A stretch of 63,412 nt of DNA from Kribbella antibiotica (GTDB taxonomy: Bacteria; Actinomycetota; Actinomycetes; Propionibacteriales; Kribbellaceae): the NCBI RefSeq assembly GCF_004349055.1, contig NZ_SMKX01000038.1:1-63412 (forward strand), written 5' to 3'. Below are positions 48,316 to 58,400 of this stretch, in pieces; the first letter of the stretch is position 1, and every line of letters begins with the position of its first letter. Under the pieces are notes generated by a model. That model saw nothing but the letters and a program-made list of their open reading frames with translations. It made no database searches and was not told the DNA's origin. Made by a program: the position numbers and the translations under genes.

Positions 48316-49973
48316 GGCGCAGCTCGTAACTGCTCGACAACCTCAGCGAGCTCGGCCACCGTCGGGTGCTCGAACACATCCACCGGACTGAGCTGGACGT
48401 CGAATTCCGCCTCGGCCCGGCGAATCAGCCGCGCCACCAGGATCGACGTCAGACCGAGCAGGAACAGATCCTCGTCGTACTGGTCGATGCCGAGGGCAAC
48501 CACCCCGAGCAGTTCGCCGACAGCAGCGGCCAGGGCGGTCTGGACCGCCGTACCGCCGGTTGGGCCGGTGCTCAACGGGGCCGGCTCCGGCAGGGCTTGC
48601 AGATCAACCTTGCCCCAGGCAGTCCGTGGCAGCTCATCGAGCACGAGATAGCGCGACGGCACGAGATAGACAGGCAGGCGCTCGGCAAGCCAATCGCGCA
48701 ACTCAGCCGGAACCACCCGACCCTGCGGTACGACGTATGCGATCAGCCGCTCATCGCGAGCAATCACCGCGCAGTCGTGGACGGCCGGATGCGTGTGCAG
48801 CATCGCCCGCACCTCACCGGGCTCGACCCGGAAGCCGCCCAGTTGCACCTGCGCGTCTTGCCTGCCGACGAAATACAGCAGGTCGTCTTCTTCCAGGACT
48901 GCGAAGTCGCCGGTCCGATACATCCGGGCGCCATCCACCTCGACGAAGCGTTCGGCCGTGAGCTCGGGTCGGTTCAGATAGGCCGCCGCGACTCCCGCGC
49001 CACCGAGGAAGAGCTCACCCGGCACCCCTGTGGGCACCGGCTGACCATCCGCATCCAGCAACAGCACGCTGTTGTGCGCGATCGGCCGCCCGATCGACAC
49101 CCGCCGTACGTCGGCTGGGACGATCGTGAACGTACTTGCGATCGTCGCCTCGCTGACGCCGTAGCTGTTGATCAGGCGCCGGCCGTCCGCCCAGCGCTGG
49201 GCCAGCTCGAGCGGCAGGTCCTCGCCTGCGCTGATCACGACCCGCAAAGCGGGCAGGAGCGCCGGATCGAGGTCGCCCAGGCGGGTCGGCGTACCGACCA
49301 GGACTGTGACTTCCTGGGTCCTGAGGAACTTGGTCAGGTCGGCAGCGCTCTGCCGTTCCTCGACACTCGGGATGTGCAGGCTGCCGCCGATCGCGAGCGC
49401 GGCCAGCAATTCGAACACCACGCCCTCGACATGGAACGGCGCCAGCATCGCGACCCGGTCGGTGTCGAGCAGACCGAACCCCTCGATCGCCATCTCCACA
49501 ATGGGCGGCAGGGAGGCATGCCGGCACAGCACGCCCTTCGGCGTACCGGTCGAGCCTGACGTGTAGACGACGTAGGCGAGGTCGTCGACGCGGACCGGCG
49601 AGTGGTTGCGGAGGACAGTGAGAGCCGGTACGCCGTCCTCGACGCCGAGGCGGATTCGGACGCGCGCGTCTTTCAGCAGCTCCTGTCGCCGGAGCTCTGG
49701 TTGCATCTGATCGAAGAGCAGGAAGCCCGCCCCTGCCCGCCAGACGGCCAGGGCCAGGCAGACGCCCAGCGTCGACCGGGGCGCGTCGACCGCGACGATC
49801 TCACCGGGCTCGACGCCCGCATCGGCGAGTCGCCTGGCCACAGCGGTGGTCAGCTCGTCGACCTGCCGGTAGCTGAGGTCGCCGTCCGGGCCGCTGAGAC
49901 ACAGCTGGTCCGGGGTGCGCCAGATCCGGTCCTCGATGAGGGCCGGGATCGTCCCGGCATGTGTCCTGATCAT
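48312..49973 (-). CDS. Stand-alone NRPS adenylation-PCP didomain
   Basis: A 553-residue A-PCP protein. Adenylation motifs: YTSGSTGTPKGVLCRHASL (A3), INSYGVSEATIAST (A5), MYRTGDFAVL (A7), GRQDAQVQLGGFRVEPGEV (A8) and AWGKVDL (A10 Lys). The carrier domain follows from about residue 475 with LFLLGLTSILVARLI, where Ser takes the phosphopantetheine. By eye the pocket position normally Asp235 appears to be Glu (HVEGVVFELL), so specificity is hard to predict. It loads one amino acid onto its own PCP for on-carrier modification. ATGA overlaps on both sides. Confidence 0.9.
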   Translation of the reverse strand: MIRTHAGTIPALIEDRIWRTPDQLCLSGPDGDLSYRQVDELTTAVARRLADAGVEPGEIVAVDAPRSTLGVCLALAVWRAGAGFLLFDQMQPELRRQELLKDARVRIRLGVEDGVPALTVLRNHSPVRVDDLAYVVYTSGSTGTPKGVLCRHASLPPIVEMAIEGFGLLDTDRVAMLAPFHVEGVVFELLAALAIGGSLHIPSVEERQSAADLTKFLRTQEVTVLVGTPTRLGDLDPALLPALRVVISAGEDLPLELAQRWADGRRLINSYGVSEATIASTFTIVPADVRRVSIGRPIAHNSVLLLDADGQPVPTGVPGELFLGGAGVAAAYLNRPELTAERFVEVDGARMYRTGDFAVLEEDDLLYFVGRQDAQVQLGGFRVEPGEVRAMLHTHPAVHDCAVIARDERLIAYVVPQGRVVPAELRDWLAERLPVYLVPSRYLVLDELPRTAWGKVDLQALPEPAPLSTGPTGGTAVQTALAAAVGELLGVVALGIDQYDEDLFLLGLTSILVARLIRRAEAEFDVQLSPVDVFEHPTVAELAEVVEQLRAAP

Positions 49974-51370
49974 GAGGTTCCTTTCGGCAGGCCGCCGAGC
50001 AGGTGGTGGACCGCCTGCCGGACGCGGTGGGTGATCGCAGTCAGAACGGTCGTCTCGACGTACAACTCGCCGCCGGCAAGCTCGCCGAGTACGTAGAGGC
50101 CAGGCGCAGCGGCGCAGGTCTCGACATCAAGCCGCAGTCCACCCAGCGGATGGGAAGTGACCAGGCCGGCAGCTGTCAGGCTGGTGAGGAGGTCCGCAGC
50201 CCGCCGGGGCAGATGCACGGGCTGCGGACGAACAGTGTTGACCACGTACGACGTCTCGAAGTCGCCTTGAGTCGTGGTCACGGTGTAACCGCTGTGGTGC
50301 GGGCGGATTGCGGTAAGCCCGCCCGAGATCCGCAGCAGGCCGGTGTCGAGGAGCGCGACCAGCCGTTCGGCCGTCGCTACCGGCATGGGCGCGCACAACG
50401 TGCTGACGAGCCCGTGCCAGCGCTGGAGGAAGACCGTGCGGGTGGTGTCGTCAAACAGTTGCCACGCCTGGCTTTCCAGCAGCAAGCCAGCGACAGTCAA
50501 GAAGGTCGGCAGGGCCGGATCGCCAGCCTGCACTTGCTGCAGCTGACGGCGCAACCGCTCTGCCGGTCGTTCGTCAGCGCGGAACTCACGCCACAGGTCT
50601 GCAAGCTGGATGCCTTGGGCAACAAATTCTTCGGCGAGGATCCGGTGCAGATCCAGCAGACGCAGGCTGCCCGCCAGCCCCTTGACGCGACCGCCATCGG
50701 CCCGCTGCAACACCACGGTCGACGCCGTGTCCCGCACCCCCGGTAGGTAGCCGCTGCGGGAGACGACCCGGATACGTCCCTTATGACCGCGCCGCTCCAG
50801 CTCCAGGACGGCGTCAACCGCGGACAGTCCGGCGCCGACCACGGTGACCGATGCCTCCGTGGGCAACGTCAGTTCGGAGAGCGGATACGGGTCCGGCACG
50901 AAGGCCGCCGTACCGGAGAGGTTGTAGACGTCGGCTGGGCCCGCGTTGCCGACGCAGAGGAATATCGCGTCGAATGCGAACCGGGCTCGCTCGGTGAACA
51001 CGACGTACCCGTCTGCGTGCCGCTCGATGGCGACGACATCCTCGGAGATTGTCGTGGCTGCGGTCCGGCCCGCTGCCTTCTCGAAGACCTCGGTCAGATA
51101 ATCGCCGTAGAGCTCGCGACTGACGAACTCCGGTTGCCCCTCGCCGAGCCAGTCGGCGAAGTGTCGCGGGTTTTCCGGGCGTAGCGACATCTTGGATGCG
51201 GGCAGGTTCACCAATGCCGCCGTACTGCCCGGACGGTAGGCCCGGCCGGGGCCGAAGCCTGGGCCACCATCGAAGACAGTGACGTCGACCCGGTCCGGGG
51301 TCAGCGTGTCGAGCACGCTGGTCCCGGCGGCGCCGGCGCCGATGATCCCGACCCGCACCCGGCTACTCAT
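49970..51370 (-). CDS. FAD/NAD(P)-binding oxidoreductase (NAD_binding_9 type)
   Basis: A 466-residue flavoprotein. [18 protein letters not shown] is the FAD motif, and [20 protein letters not shown] a second Rossmann fold for NAD(P). [20 protein letters not shown] is characteristic of the PF13454 family. Members include poorly characterised N-oxidising and other monooxygenase-like enzymes. It overlaps the halogenase gene upstream and the A-PCP gene downstream (ATGA each), so it is an integral operon member. Its step in the pathway cannot be fixed from sequence. Confidence 0.82.
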   Translation of the reverse strand: MSSRVRVGIIGAGAAGTSVLDTLTPDRVDVTVFDGGPGFGPGRAYRPGSTAALVNLPASKMSLRPENPRHFADWLGEGQPEFVSRELYGDYLTEVFEKAAGRTAATTISEDVVAIERHADGYVVFTERARFAFDAIFLCVGNAGPADVYNLSGTAAFVPDPYPLSELTLPTEASVTVVGAGLSAVDAVLELERRGHKGRIRVVSRSGYLPGVRDTASTVVLQRADGGRVKGLAGSLRLLDLHRILAEEFVAQGIQLADLWREFRADERPAERLRRQLQQVQAGDPALPTFLTVAGLLLESQAWQLFDDTTRTVFLQRWHGLVSTLCAPMPVATAERLVALLDTGLLRISGGLTAIRPHHSGYTVTTTQGDFETSYVVNTVRPQPVHLPRRAADLLTSLTAAGLVTSHPLGGLRLDVETCAAAPGLYVLGELAGGELYVETTVLTAITHRVRQAVHHLLGGLPKGTS

Positions 51371-52968
51371 TTACCGTGGAAGTGGGTCAGGTATTCATAC
51401 GTGGACGGCAGCGACTCGACCAACGCCTCCTGCTTGCGACGCAGCTCCGCGAACAGCGGCTCTGCTCCGGCGACCGACTCCGGCCGGTAAGCCAACGCGG
51501 GCATCGGACGGTCCGGCAACACGCCGAGCCCGGCCAGGACGCAGTAGTAGTTGTTGTTGGTCCAGAAGTTCCGGAACTCGGCCTCGAAGTTCTTGTAGTA
51601 GCCGCCCTCTTCCATGATCGGCATGTTCACGACCATGCCGGACTTGTACATCGCCACCTTCTCCTGGAAGCCCTCGGCCAGGTAGAGCTCCTTGTTGGCC
51701 TGCCAGAACGGGGTATCGGTGCGCGGCGAGTAGTAGAAGTGCGCCTGGATGAAGTCGCGGGTGTCGTCGAACATCGTCTCGATCTCGGCGTTGAACTGCT
51801 TGATCAGCACCGGGTCGAAGTCGAGGTTCGGGAAGTTCTTCGCCAGCTGGAACAGGGCGCCGGTGATGAAGTAGATGCCGGTCGACTCCAGCGGCTCGAC
51901 GAAGCAGGAGGCGAGGCCGACGCTGACCACGTTCTTCACCCAGGCGCGTTCGTTGCGGCCGACGCGGAACCGGATCTTGTTGAAGTCGGTGTTCTTCGGG
52001 TCGAGTCCCCACATCTTGCTGAACTCCGCGGTCGCGTCGTCCTCACTGGCGAACTTCGAGGAGTACACGTAGCCGGTGCCGAAGCGCCCGAGCATCGGGA
52101 TCTTCCAGGTCCAGCCCGCCGACATCGCGATCGCCGAGGTGAACGGCTCGACCCCGTTGGCTGCGTCGTCATGCGGAATCTGGGTGGCGACTGCGCTGTC
52201 GTTGAGCAGGTGGTCGCTCATGTCGATGAACGGCTCGGCCATCGCCTTGTTGATCAGCAGGCCGCGGAAGCCCGAGCAGTCGACGAACAGGTCGCCCTCG
52301 ACGGTCCGGCCGTCCTTGGTCTTCAGGGCGGTGACGAAACCACGCTCGTCCTGAACAGCCTCGGTCATCTGGTCACTGATGTGTACGACGCCCTGCTTCT
52401 CGACGGCGAACTTGCAGAGGAACGCGGCGACCAGGTTGGCATCGAAATGCCAGGCATAGCTGGCGACCCGGGTTCCGTCGAGGCGTCGCGGCGACTTGTG
52501 CGCGTCCATGGCCGGCGTGACCGGGTAGCAGGCAAAGGCGAAGTCGCGGTCGGTGCGGCCGTTGACGTGGTCGTTGTACCAGTAGTGCGACAGCGGTATG
52601 CCGTCATGGTTCGGGAGCTGCCCGAACGCGTGGTAAAAGTAGTCCGGCTTGCCGTCGGCGCGCAGCCGCGGAGTGGATTCGCCGGCACCCGGGGTGCTCC
52701 AGTTGACGAACTTGATCGACTCCTTGAAGCTCGCGTTGCACTCGCGCATCCACTCCTCCTCGGGGATGCCGAGGAAGTCGAAGAAGGCCGACTGCAGGTT
52801 CGGAATGGTCGCTTCACCGACCCCGATCCGCGGTACGGCGGGCGCCTCCAGCACCGTGATCGTCGTGGTGCCCTGCAGCGCCTTGCCCAGGTAGGCGGCT
52901 GTCATCCAGCCCGCTGTTCCGCCGCCGAGAATGACGACGTTCTTGATCCGGTTGTCAGTGGTTTCCAC
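51367..52968 (-). CDS. Flavin-dependent tryptophan halogenase (PrnA/RebH family)
   Basis: A 533-residue halogenase. [19 protein letters not shown] is the FAD motif; [10 protein letters not shown] holds the WxWxIP halogenase signature. [10 protein letters not shown] carries the active-site Lys equivalent to PrnA Lys79, and [13 protein letters not shown] the Glu equivalent to Glu346. [20 protein letters not shown] is almost the PrnA/RebH version. It uses FADH2 and O2 to make HOCl, which the Lys guides to a ring carbon of tryptophan; overall similarity suggests the 7-position but regiochemistry is uncertain. GTG start with GGAGG about ten bases upstream. Confidence 0.93.
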   Translation of the reverse strand: METTDNRIKNVVILGGGTAGWMTAAYLGKALQGTTTITVLEAPAVPRIGVGEATIPNLQSAFFDFLGIPEEEWMRECNASFKESIKFVNWSTPGAGESTPRLRADGKPDYFYHAFGQLPNHDGIPLSHYWYNDHVNGRTDRDFAFACYPVTPAMDAHKSPRRLDGTRVASYAWHFDANLVAAFLCKFAVEKQGVVHISDQMTEAVQDERGFVTALKTKDGRTVEGDLFVDCSGFRGLLINKAMAEPFIDMSDHLLNDSAVATQIPHDDAANGVEPFTSAIAMSAGWTWKIPMLGRFGTGYVYSSKFASEDDATAEFSKMWGLDPKNTDFNKIRFRVGRNERAWVKNVVSVGLASCFVEPLESTGIYFITGALFQLAKNFPNLDFDPVLIKQFNAEIETMFDDTRDFIQAHFYYSPRTDTPFWQANKELYLAEGFQEKVAMYKSGMVVNMPIMEEGGYYKNFEAEFRNFWTNNNYYCVLAGLGVLPDRPMPALAYRPESVAGAEPLFAELRRKQEALVESLPSTYEYLTHFHGK

Positions 52969-54175
52969 GATTGCAATCCTCCGAGGTCTGGACGTGCTCG
53001 GGCAGTTCGATCAGTTGACTGGTGAGTGCGGGGAGATTCACATCGGTGTTGAGAGTCGGCGTACCGTGACCGGAAACCGGGCAGACGGCAGCGAACTGGT
53101 CGAACATCACGGCAGCTTCCAGCTCGGCCATCGCGGCGCCCGCACAGCGGTGCCGGCCGTGACCGAAAGCCAAGTGCCGTAACGGTTTTCCGGGTTCGGC
53201 CGGAGGTAGCGACCAGTTCGCCGAAGCCAGCAGGACGACGACCGCGTCGCCGGGCTCGAGCAGGCATCCACCGAGTTCGACCTGCTCGGTGACGACCCGG
53301 CCGACGAAACGCGATGGGGTCACGTGAGCCATTGCCTCGGGCACCGAACGAAGCCCGTTCTCGAACGAGTCCTGCAAGGACAACGTGAGAAAGCCCGGCA
53401 GCGTCTGGTGGCCAGAAGCGATCAGCATGACGAGGTTGGCCGCGATGTCCTCATCGCCGAAACCGCCTGCTGCGTCCGCAGCGACCACGAAGTCGCTCGT
53501 GCCGTCATCACGTGGATTGGCGCGGCGGTCGGCGATCAGGTCGAGCGCATAGTCGTGCAGGCGGCGGGCCTTGCGGTGGACGTCTTCGTCCAGCGTCGGG
53601 TTCAGACCGCCGACGATCTCAGTCATTGCGTCGGAACCGGCGAGCACCATCGGGAGATCGCCGGCCGGAATGCCGAGCAGTTTCGCCAGCACCTGCAGGG
53701 GAAAGTCTCTCGCTACAGTTCCGGCGAAGTCCATCGGTCCGGAGCCGGCGGGAAGCAGTTCAGCGGCGAGCTCGCGCATCCACGGCTCGAGGGCCTTAAC
53801 TCTGCGCGGTGACAGCACAGCTTGTACGACGCGCTTCAGGCGCAGGTGCTCCTCGCCGTCCTTCAGCAGCAGCATCCGGGCCGCGACCGCGTTCAGGTCG
53901 ACTTCACCGTCGGCGGGAGATTCGCCTTGGGTATAGGCCGAGCGGTACGACGAGAACCGGTCGTCAGCGAGTGCGGTCGTCACTTCGGCGACACCGCAGA
54001 TCAGCCAGGCGGCGACGTACGGGTCCCAGTGCACCGGGCCGCGGTCGGCGAGCGCCTGGAAGAGCTCCCGGGCACGGCCGGCGCCGTTCCCGGTGGTGAG
54101 TGAGTAGATGCTGAGTTCGCGGGGGCAGGCAGCGGACCGTTTGTCCCGCGGCGCACGTGTCTCGAGAGAAGTCAT
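52955..54175 (-). CDS. Cytochrome P450 lacking the ExxR arginine
   Basis: A 406-residue bacterial P450 with heme loop [17 protein letters not shown] intact. The K-helix that normally reads E-x-x-R is [12 protein letters not shown], so Arg is Ala. The I-helix is [12 protein letters not shown], where the usual acid is Gln, though Thr is kept. The ANRDP-type region reads [10 protein letters not shown]. These are coherent changes, not random decay, since the frame and length are intact. First gene of the biosynthetic operon. ATG at 54175 is preferred, with GAGG upstream; a longer frame to 54247 runs through promoter-like repeats. May hydroxylate a PCP-bound amino acid, by analogy with A-PCP/P450 pairs. 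Confidence 0.87.
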   Translation of the reverse strand: MTSLETRAPRDKRSAACPRELSIYSLTTGNGAGRARELFQALADRGPVHWDPYVAAWLICGVAEVTTALADDRFSSYRSAYTQGESPADGEVDLNAVAARMLLLKDGEEHLRLKRVVQAVLSPRRVKALEPWMRELAAELLPAGSGPMDFAGTVARDFPLQVLAKLLGIPAGDLPMVLAGSDAMTEIVGGLNPTLDEDVHRKARRLHDYALDLIADRRANPRDDGTSDFVVAADAAGGFGDEDIAANLVMLIASGHQTLPGFLTLSLQDSFENGLRSVPEAMAHVTPSRFVGRVVTEQVELGGCLLEPGDAVVVLLASANWSLPPAEPGKPLRHLAFGHGRHRCAGAAMAELEAAVMFDQFAAVCPVSGHGTPTLNTDVNLPALTSQLIELPEHVQTSEDCNRGNH

Positions 54176-54195
54176 AACGGCCTCATTCGAAGGCA

Positions 54196-54247
54196 ATTCT
54201 GGGGCGGCGATTCTGGGGGGCGGCTTTTCCGCACTGTGGAATTCCAC
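54196..54247 (-). promoter_or_regulatory. Tandem repeats and palindrome upstream of the biosynthetic operon
   Basis: ATTCTGGGGCGGCG (54196-54209) is followed directly by ATTCTGGGGGGCGGC (54210-54224), a tandem direct repeat. GTGGAATTCCAC (54236-54247) is a perfect 12-base palindrome. Both lie 20-72 bases upstream of the first operon gene and are candidate activator sites, perhaps for the adjacent LuxR-type regulator. Confidence 0.5.
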
Positions 54248-54326
54248 GATGCGAAAAGAAGGTGTTGCAATGAATCGATCCTTGCCGATTCGCTCGCCCG
54301 CCGGTATCGACCAAGCGGCTACGCCG

Positions 54327-56741
54327 TTACGAAACCTGCCGCACGGAGGTGTACCAAACCGCTATCTGGGTCCGGGATCGCAGCTCGAGCTTGTTCCGGA
54401 TGCCGGCCAGGTGGGTCTTCACCGTGCTGGCGGAGATCCGCAGGCGGCTGGCGATCTGCGGGTTCGTCATCCCGGCCGCGACCAGCGCGACGATCTGCAG
54501 TTCGCGATCGGTCAGCGGGTTGCCGAGGAGTTCGGGAACATCCGTCGAGACCTCGGCCTCGTGATGCCGGCGCAGTGCGTAGGCGACCAGGTGGTCGAGC
54601 TTCAGGTCCGTGCCGTAGGCGACCGCGGATTCGGTTCGAGTCCGACCGAGAGCGGCCGCGACCAGCCCGGCGGCGGTATCGAGCCGGCGCTGCCAAGCCG
54701 GTTCTGGATCCAGGCCGAGCCGCTCACGGGTTGCTGCGGCCCCGGCGAACAGGATGGACGCGCGATAGCTGTCGCCCTGCCGACCGGCCACCAGTGCCAT
54801 CGCCTCGATCGAGTAGGTCGCGTAGTAGCTGTGCGCCGCAGTGGCTTTCAGCGAGGCAGCGAACGTCCGGTCGGCGGCGGCAACGTCGTCCGCCGCCAAC
54901 TGGAGCAGGCCGGACGTGTGCATCAACGCACCTCGCATCCGCAACGACAGGACGACCGAATCGTCCGCGGCGGCCTGCGCCATGATCACCTCGGCCTCAT
55001 CCACATCGCCTGCCAGCACTAACGCCCAGGACAGGTTCCGCAGACACATCGGTCGGTAGTCAGCATCGGCGTACCGGACGCAGCCTCGGTATGCCTCGAC
55101 GGCCTGCGCGAACTCGTCGCGGAAGAGGTGGATTCGCCCGAGCACGTCCAGCGCTCGCGTGAGCTGCGCCGGTACGTCGCGTCGTGCGGCGAGCCCGACG
55201 GCTTCGATCGCCAACTGGAACGCCGCGGCGTAATCGCGGTTGAGCGCAGTGAGCCAAGCGAGCGTCGACAACAGATCGCAGTGATGCGCCGTACGGCGGT
55301 CTGGGTCGAGCGCGATCGCCCGCCGGAGCAGGTCGCTGCCGGCCGAGGTCTGCTGCAGGTGCCAGGACATCCGCGCGAGTGCGACCGCCAGCACGGTGTG
55401 CCGCTCGTCGGCGCCATCCGCGGTGTGCTCGGCCGCGGCGACCAGGTTGTCGCGCTCCTGCACGATCTCCTCGGAACCCGAACCGCCGAAGAAGAGACTG
55501 CTGACCGTCGGTGCAGCGACCCGCGCCAAGCGGTCGGCGAGGCGGTCCCGGGTATCCATCAGTTCGCCGTCGGCGGTCAGCCGCTCCAGGCCGTAGTTCC
55601 TGACGGTGTTGAGCAACCGGAACCGCGGTCGGTCCTGCTCGGCCGGGATGACGCGCTGGACCAGCGACTTCGCCTCAAGAGACCACAGCACCCGCTGAGT
55701 CGCCACGACCGGACCGACAACATCCGCAGCAGCCTGTACGTCGAACTCGCTCTCCAGCACGCAGATCCGGCGGAAGACCAGCCGCTCGTTGTCGCTCAGC
55801 AGGCGGTAGCTCCAGGCGATCGCGGCCCGCAGCTCGCGGTGCCGCAGCGGACCGGTCCGGATGCCGTCGGTGAGGAGGCCGAGCTGGTCGGTGAGACCGG
55901 CCAGCACTTCGTCCAGCGGGACTGAGCTGACCCGGCGCGCGGCCAGCTCGATCGCCAGCGGCAGGCCGTCGACACGACAGCAGATCTGTGCGATCAGAGG
56001 TGCGTTCCGCTCGGTGACCACGAACTCGGGATCACTCGCCACGGCCCGATCGACGAACAGCCGGGCCGCATCGGTCGCGAGCACCTTGTCCTTGGCGACC
56101 GACTGTCCTTCCTTGGGCAGCGGCAGGACGCCGAGGCGGACGACCATCTCGCCGCGGGCGCGCAGCGGCTCGCGACTGGTGGTGAGGACGCGCAGGCGCG
56201 GACAGCGGTTGAGGAGGCGTTCGATCAGCTCGGCGCAGGCCTCTGGGAGGTGCTCACAGTTGTCGAGGACGAGCAGGCTCCGGTTCACCGAGAGCTGCTC
56301 GACGACCGCCTCCAGCGTGGTCTGCCGACGTCCGTCGACGCCGAGCGTCGCGGCTACCGCGGCCAGCACCTGGGCCGGTTGGCTGACCGAATCCAGCGCC
56401 ACGATGTACCGCGGTACGGCGCCGAGCGAGGCGACGAACTCCCGCGCCGTACGGGTCTTGCCGACGCCCGCGGGGCCGGTCAGGGTCACCAGTCTGCTCG
56501 CTCGCAGCTGCTGGCCGAGCAGGTTCAGCTCGCGGCGGCGACCGACGAAACGATCGCCTGGCTGCCCATCCCAGCGGCTAGCCCCGGATCCGGAACCGGT
56601 CCGATGCCGGAAGGCGCGCTGGCGACAGGCGTTGGAGCAGTACTGCGCCGGGCGGCCTGCCCGCGGCCCGTTCTGACGGGCAACAGGCAGCGGGCCACCA
56701 CACATCTGGCACGTCTGGTCGCTCTCCGCTTCTGGGCCCAC
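54327..56741 (-). CDS. Large NB-ARC/LuxR-type transcriptional regulator with N-terminal zinc motif
   Basis: An 804-residue pathway-type regulator. The N-terminus has a Cys cluster (CQMCGGPLPV, then YCSNACRQRAFRHR) like a zinc ribbon. The ATPase has Walker A LTGPAGVGKTRTA and Walker B SLLVLDNCEHL. Residues 400-720 are helical repeats (TPR-like). The C-terminal LuxR HTH is PLTDRELQIVALVAAGMTNP then ISASTVKTHLAGIRNKLEL. Such proteins often activate secondary-metabolite operons. It is in the same direction and directly upstream of the halogenase operon, its likely target. GTG start. Confidence 0.88.
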   Translation of the reverse strand: MGPEAESDQTCQMCGGPLPVARQNGPRAGRPAQYCSNACRQRAFRHRTGSGSGASRWDGQPGDRFVGRRRELNLLGQQLRASRLVTLTGPAGVGKTRTAREFVASLGAVPRYIVALDSVSQPAQVLAAVAATLGVDGRRQTTLEAVVEQLSVNRSLLVLDNCEHLPEACAELIERLLNRCPRLRVLTTSREPLRARGEMVVRLGVLPLPKEGQSVAKDKVLATDAARLFVDRAVASDPEFVVTERNAPLIAQICCRVDGLPLAIELAARRVSSVPLDEVLAGLTDQLGLLTDGIRTGPLRHRELRAAIAWSYRLLSDNERLVFRRICVLESEFDVQAAADVVGPVVATQRVLWSLEAKSLVQRVIPAEQDRPRFRLLNTVRNYGLERLTADGELMDTRDRLADRLARVAAPTVSSLFFGGSGSEEIVQERDNLVAAAEHTADGADERHTVLAVALARMSWHLQQTSAGSDLLRRAIALDPDRRTAHHCDLLSTLAWLTALNRDYAAAFQLAIEAVGLAARRDVPAQLTRALDVLGRIHLFRDEFAQAVEAYRGCVRYADADYRPMCLRNLSWALVLAGDVDEAEVIMAQAAADDSVVLSLRMRGALMHTSGLLQLAADDVAAADRTFAASLKATAAHSYYATYSIEAMALVAGRQGDSYRASILFAGAAATRERLGLDPEPAWQRRLDTAAGLVAAALGRTRTESAVAYGTDLKLDHLVAYALRRHHEAEVSTDVPELLGNPLTDRELQIVALVAAGMTNPQIASRLRISASTVKTHLAGIRNKLELRSRTQIAVWYTSVRQVS

Positions 56742-57029
56742 TCGACCAGTGTCACTCGCTCTCCAGGCGGCGGCGAGCCGGAACGGGCAGTCCTGACCGA
56801 ATTACACATGGCGTCACTCGCCCGGAATTGAAACGTCATACGGTTTTCACCGGATCCGCTGGACAGCCGATCAGCGACCGGATGGGGGAATTACGTAACG
56901 CGATACTTTTCTCCGTCAACCATGTGCCTGCTTAGGCTGCTGAACGCCCGTACTTAGCGGACCACCCGATCCCGTCCAGGGAATTTCCCAGAAATTTCCG
57001 AGTTTGTCACCCAAGGATGGTTGAGGCAC

Positions 57030-58400
57030 GTGACGACGCATCAGGCCTACTTTCTCCTCGTCGATCTGGCGCTGATCCTGCTGGCCACGCGGCTGGCCGG
57101 AAGCTTGGCCGAGCGCCTCCGGCAGCCCCGCGTCATCGGTGAGATGGCGGCCGGCATCCTGCTCGGCCCGACGCTGTTCCACGGTGGGCTGTCGAAGGCG
57201 CTCTTCCCGGCCGACACCCGGCCGCTGCTGTCCGCGCTGGCCAACCTCGGCGTCGCGGTGTTCATGTTCCTGGTCGGCCTCGAACTCGACCACCGCAAGG
57301 TCCGCGGCAACTCGACCGCCGCGCTGACCACCTCGATCGGCGCGATCGTGCTGCCGTTCGGGATCGGCTTCGGGATCGCGTTCGTCCTGCGGGAGCCGGA
57401 CAGCTCGATGCCCGGTTTCGCCCTCTACATCGGTACGGCGCTGTCGATCACCGCGTTCCCGGTCCTGGCCAGGATTCTGCGCGACCGCAACCTGCATCGC
57501 ACTGAGATCGGTGGACTCGCGCTGACCTGTGCGGCACTGGCTGACCTCGCCGCGTGGACGATTCTCGCCGGCGTGATCGCCACGCTTGGCGCGTCGCAAC
57601 ACCAGTGGCGACTGATCCTGGTCGTGCCCTACCTGCTCGTCATGCTGTTCGTGGTCCGGCCGCTGCTGCGTCGGCTGGCTCTCCGAGAGCCGAGCCTGAC
57701 CGGCATCGTGACCGTGATCGCCGGCCTGCTGCTCTCCGCCGCGTGCACAGAGTGGCTCGGGCTGCACTTCATCTTCGGTGCGTTCTTCTTCGGCGTCCTG
57801 ATGCCGCGGGCCGGCGCGGAGCGGCTCACCCACGTCATCCACGAGCGCGTCGACACCTTCAGCACCACGCTGCTGCTGCCGATCTTCTTCGTGATGGCAG
57901 GTCTCCAGGTCAACCTCTCCGGCCTGACCGCCGCCGGCCTCGGCGAACTCGCACTGATCCTGGCTGCCGCCATCGTCGGCAAACTGGGTGGCGCCTATCT
58001 CGGCGCCCGACTCGGCCGAAAGCCACACCGCGAGGCCGCCGTACTGGCCAGCTTGATGAACACCCGGGGCCTGACCGAACTCATCGTGCTCAGTCTTGGC
58101 CTGCAGCTCGGGATCATCGACGGCTATCTCTACTCGTTGCTGGTCGTGATGGCACTCGTCACCACCGCCATGACCGGGCCGCTGCTGACACTGCTGCTAG
58201 GCACCACGGGACTCGGCGACGCGACGAAGCCAGTACCGGAACCAGGCCGGGCCGTAGGGCACGTAGACGCGGGTAGCGATCTCACGCTCGTGCAGTTGGG
58301 CGAGCACCTCGGGCCGAATCCCGAGCAACTGTTCGACGGGGACGTTGCCCAGGGCAAGCAGAACGGCCTCCCGCAAGCGCCCGTCGTGCGTCGCGAGTGA
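57030..58400 (+). CDS. Cation/proton antiporter (CPA2/KefB-like)
   Basis: A 456-residue sodium or potassium/proton antiporter with about twelve helices. Landmarks: LRQPRVIGEMAAGILLGPTL, FLVGLELDHRKVRG, SITAFPVLARILRDR and LMNTRGLTELIVL. GTG at 57030 is preferred over TTG at 57021. The last 68 codons lie antisense to the end of the proline dehydrogenase gene and read as unstructured polar sequence, so the original stop may have been lost. Next to the halogenase locus it could aid tolerance or export-linked ion balance, but this is weak inference. Confidence 0.87.
   Translation: MTTHQAYFLLVDLALILLATRLAGSLAERLRQPRVIGEMAAGILLGPTLFHGGLSKALFPADTRPLLSALANLGVAVFMFLVGLELDHRKVRGNSTAALTTSIGAIVLPFGIGFGIAFVLREPDSSMPGFALYIGTALSITAFPVLARILRDRNLHRTEIGGLALTCAALADLAAWTILAGVIATLGASQHQWRLILVVPYLLVMLFVVRPLLRRLALREPSLTGIVTVIAGLLLSAACTEWLGLHFIFGAFFFGVLMPRAGAERLTHVIHERVDTFSTTLLLPIFFVMAGLQVNLSGLTAAGLGELALILAAAIVGKLGGAYLGARLGRKPHREAAVLASLMNTRGLTELIVLSLGLQLGIIDGYLYSLLVVMALVTTAMTGPLLTLLLGTTGLGDATKPVPEPGRAVGHVDAGSDLTLVQLGEHLGPNPEQLFDGDVAQGKQNGLPQAPVVRRE

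Noticed and set aside
45732..54175. MbtH-like helper gene or condensation domain in the halogenase operon
   Set aside because: Looked for in all frames between the listed genes; gaps are too small and no NxExQxSLWP or HHxxxDG-type motif was seen.
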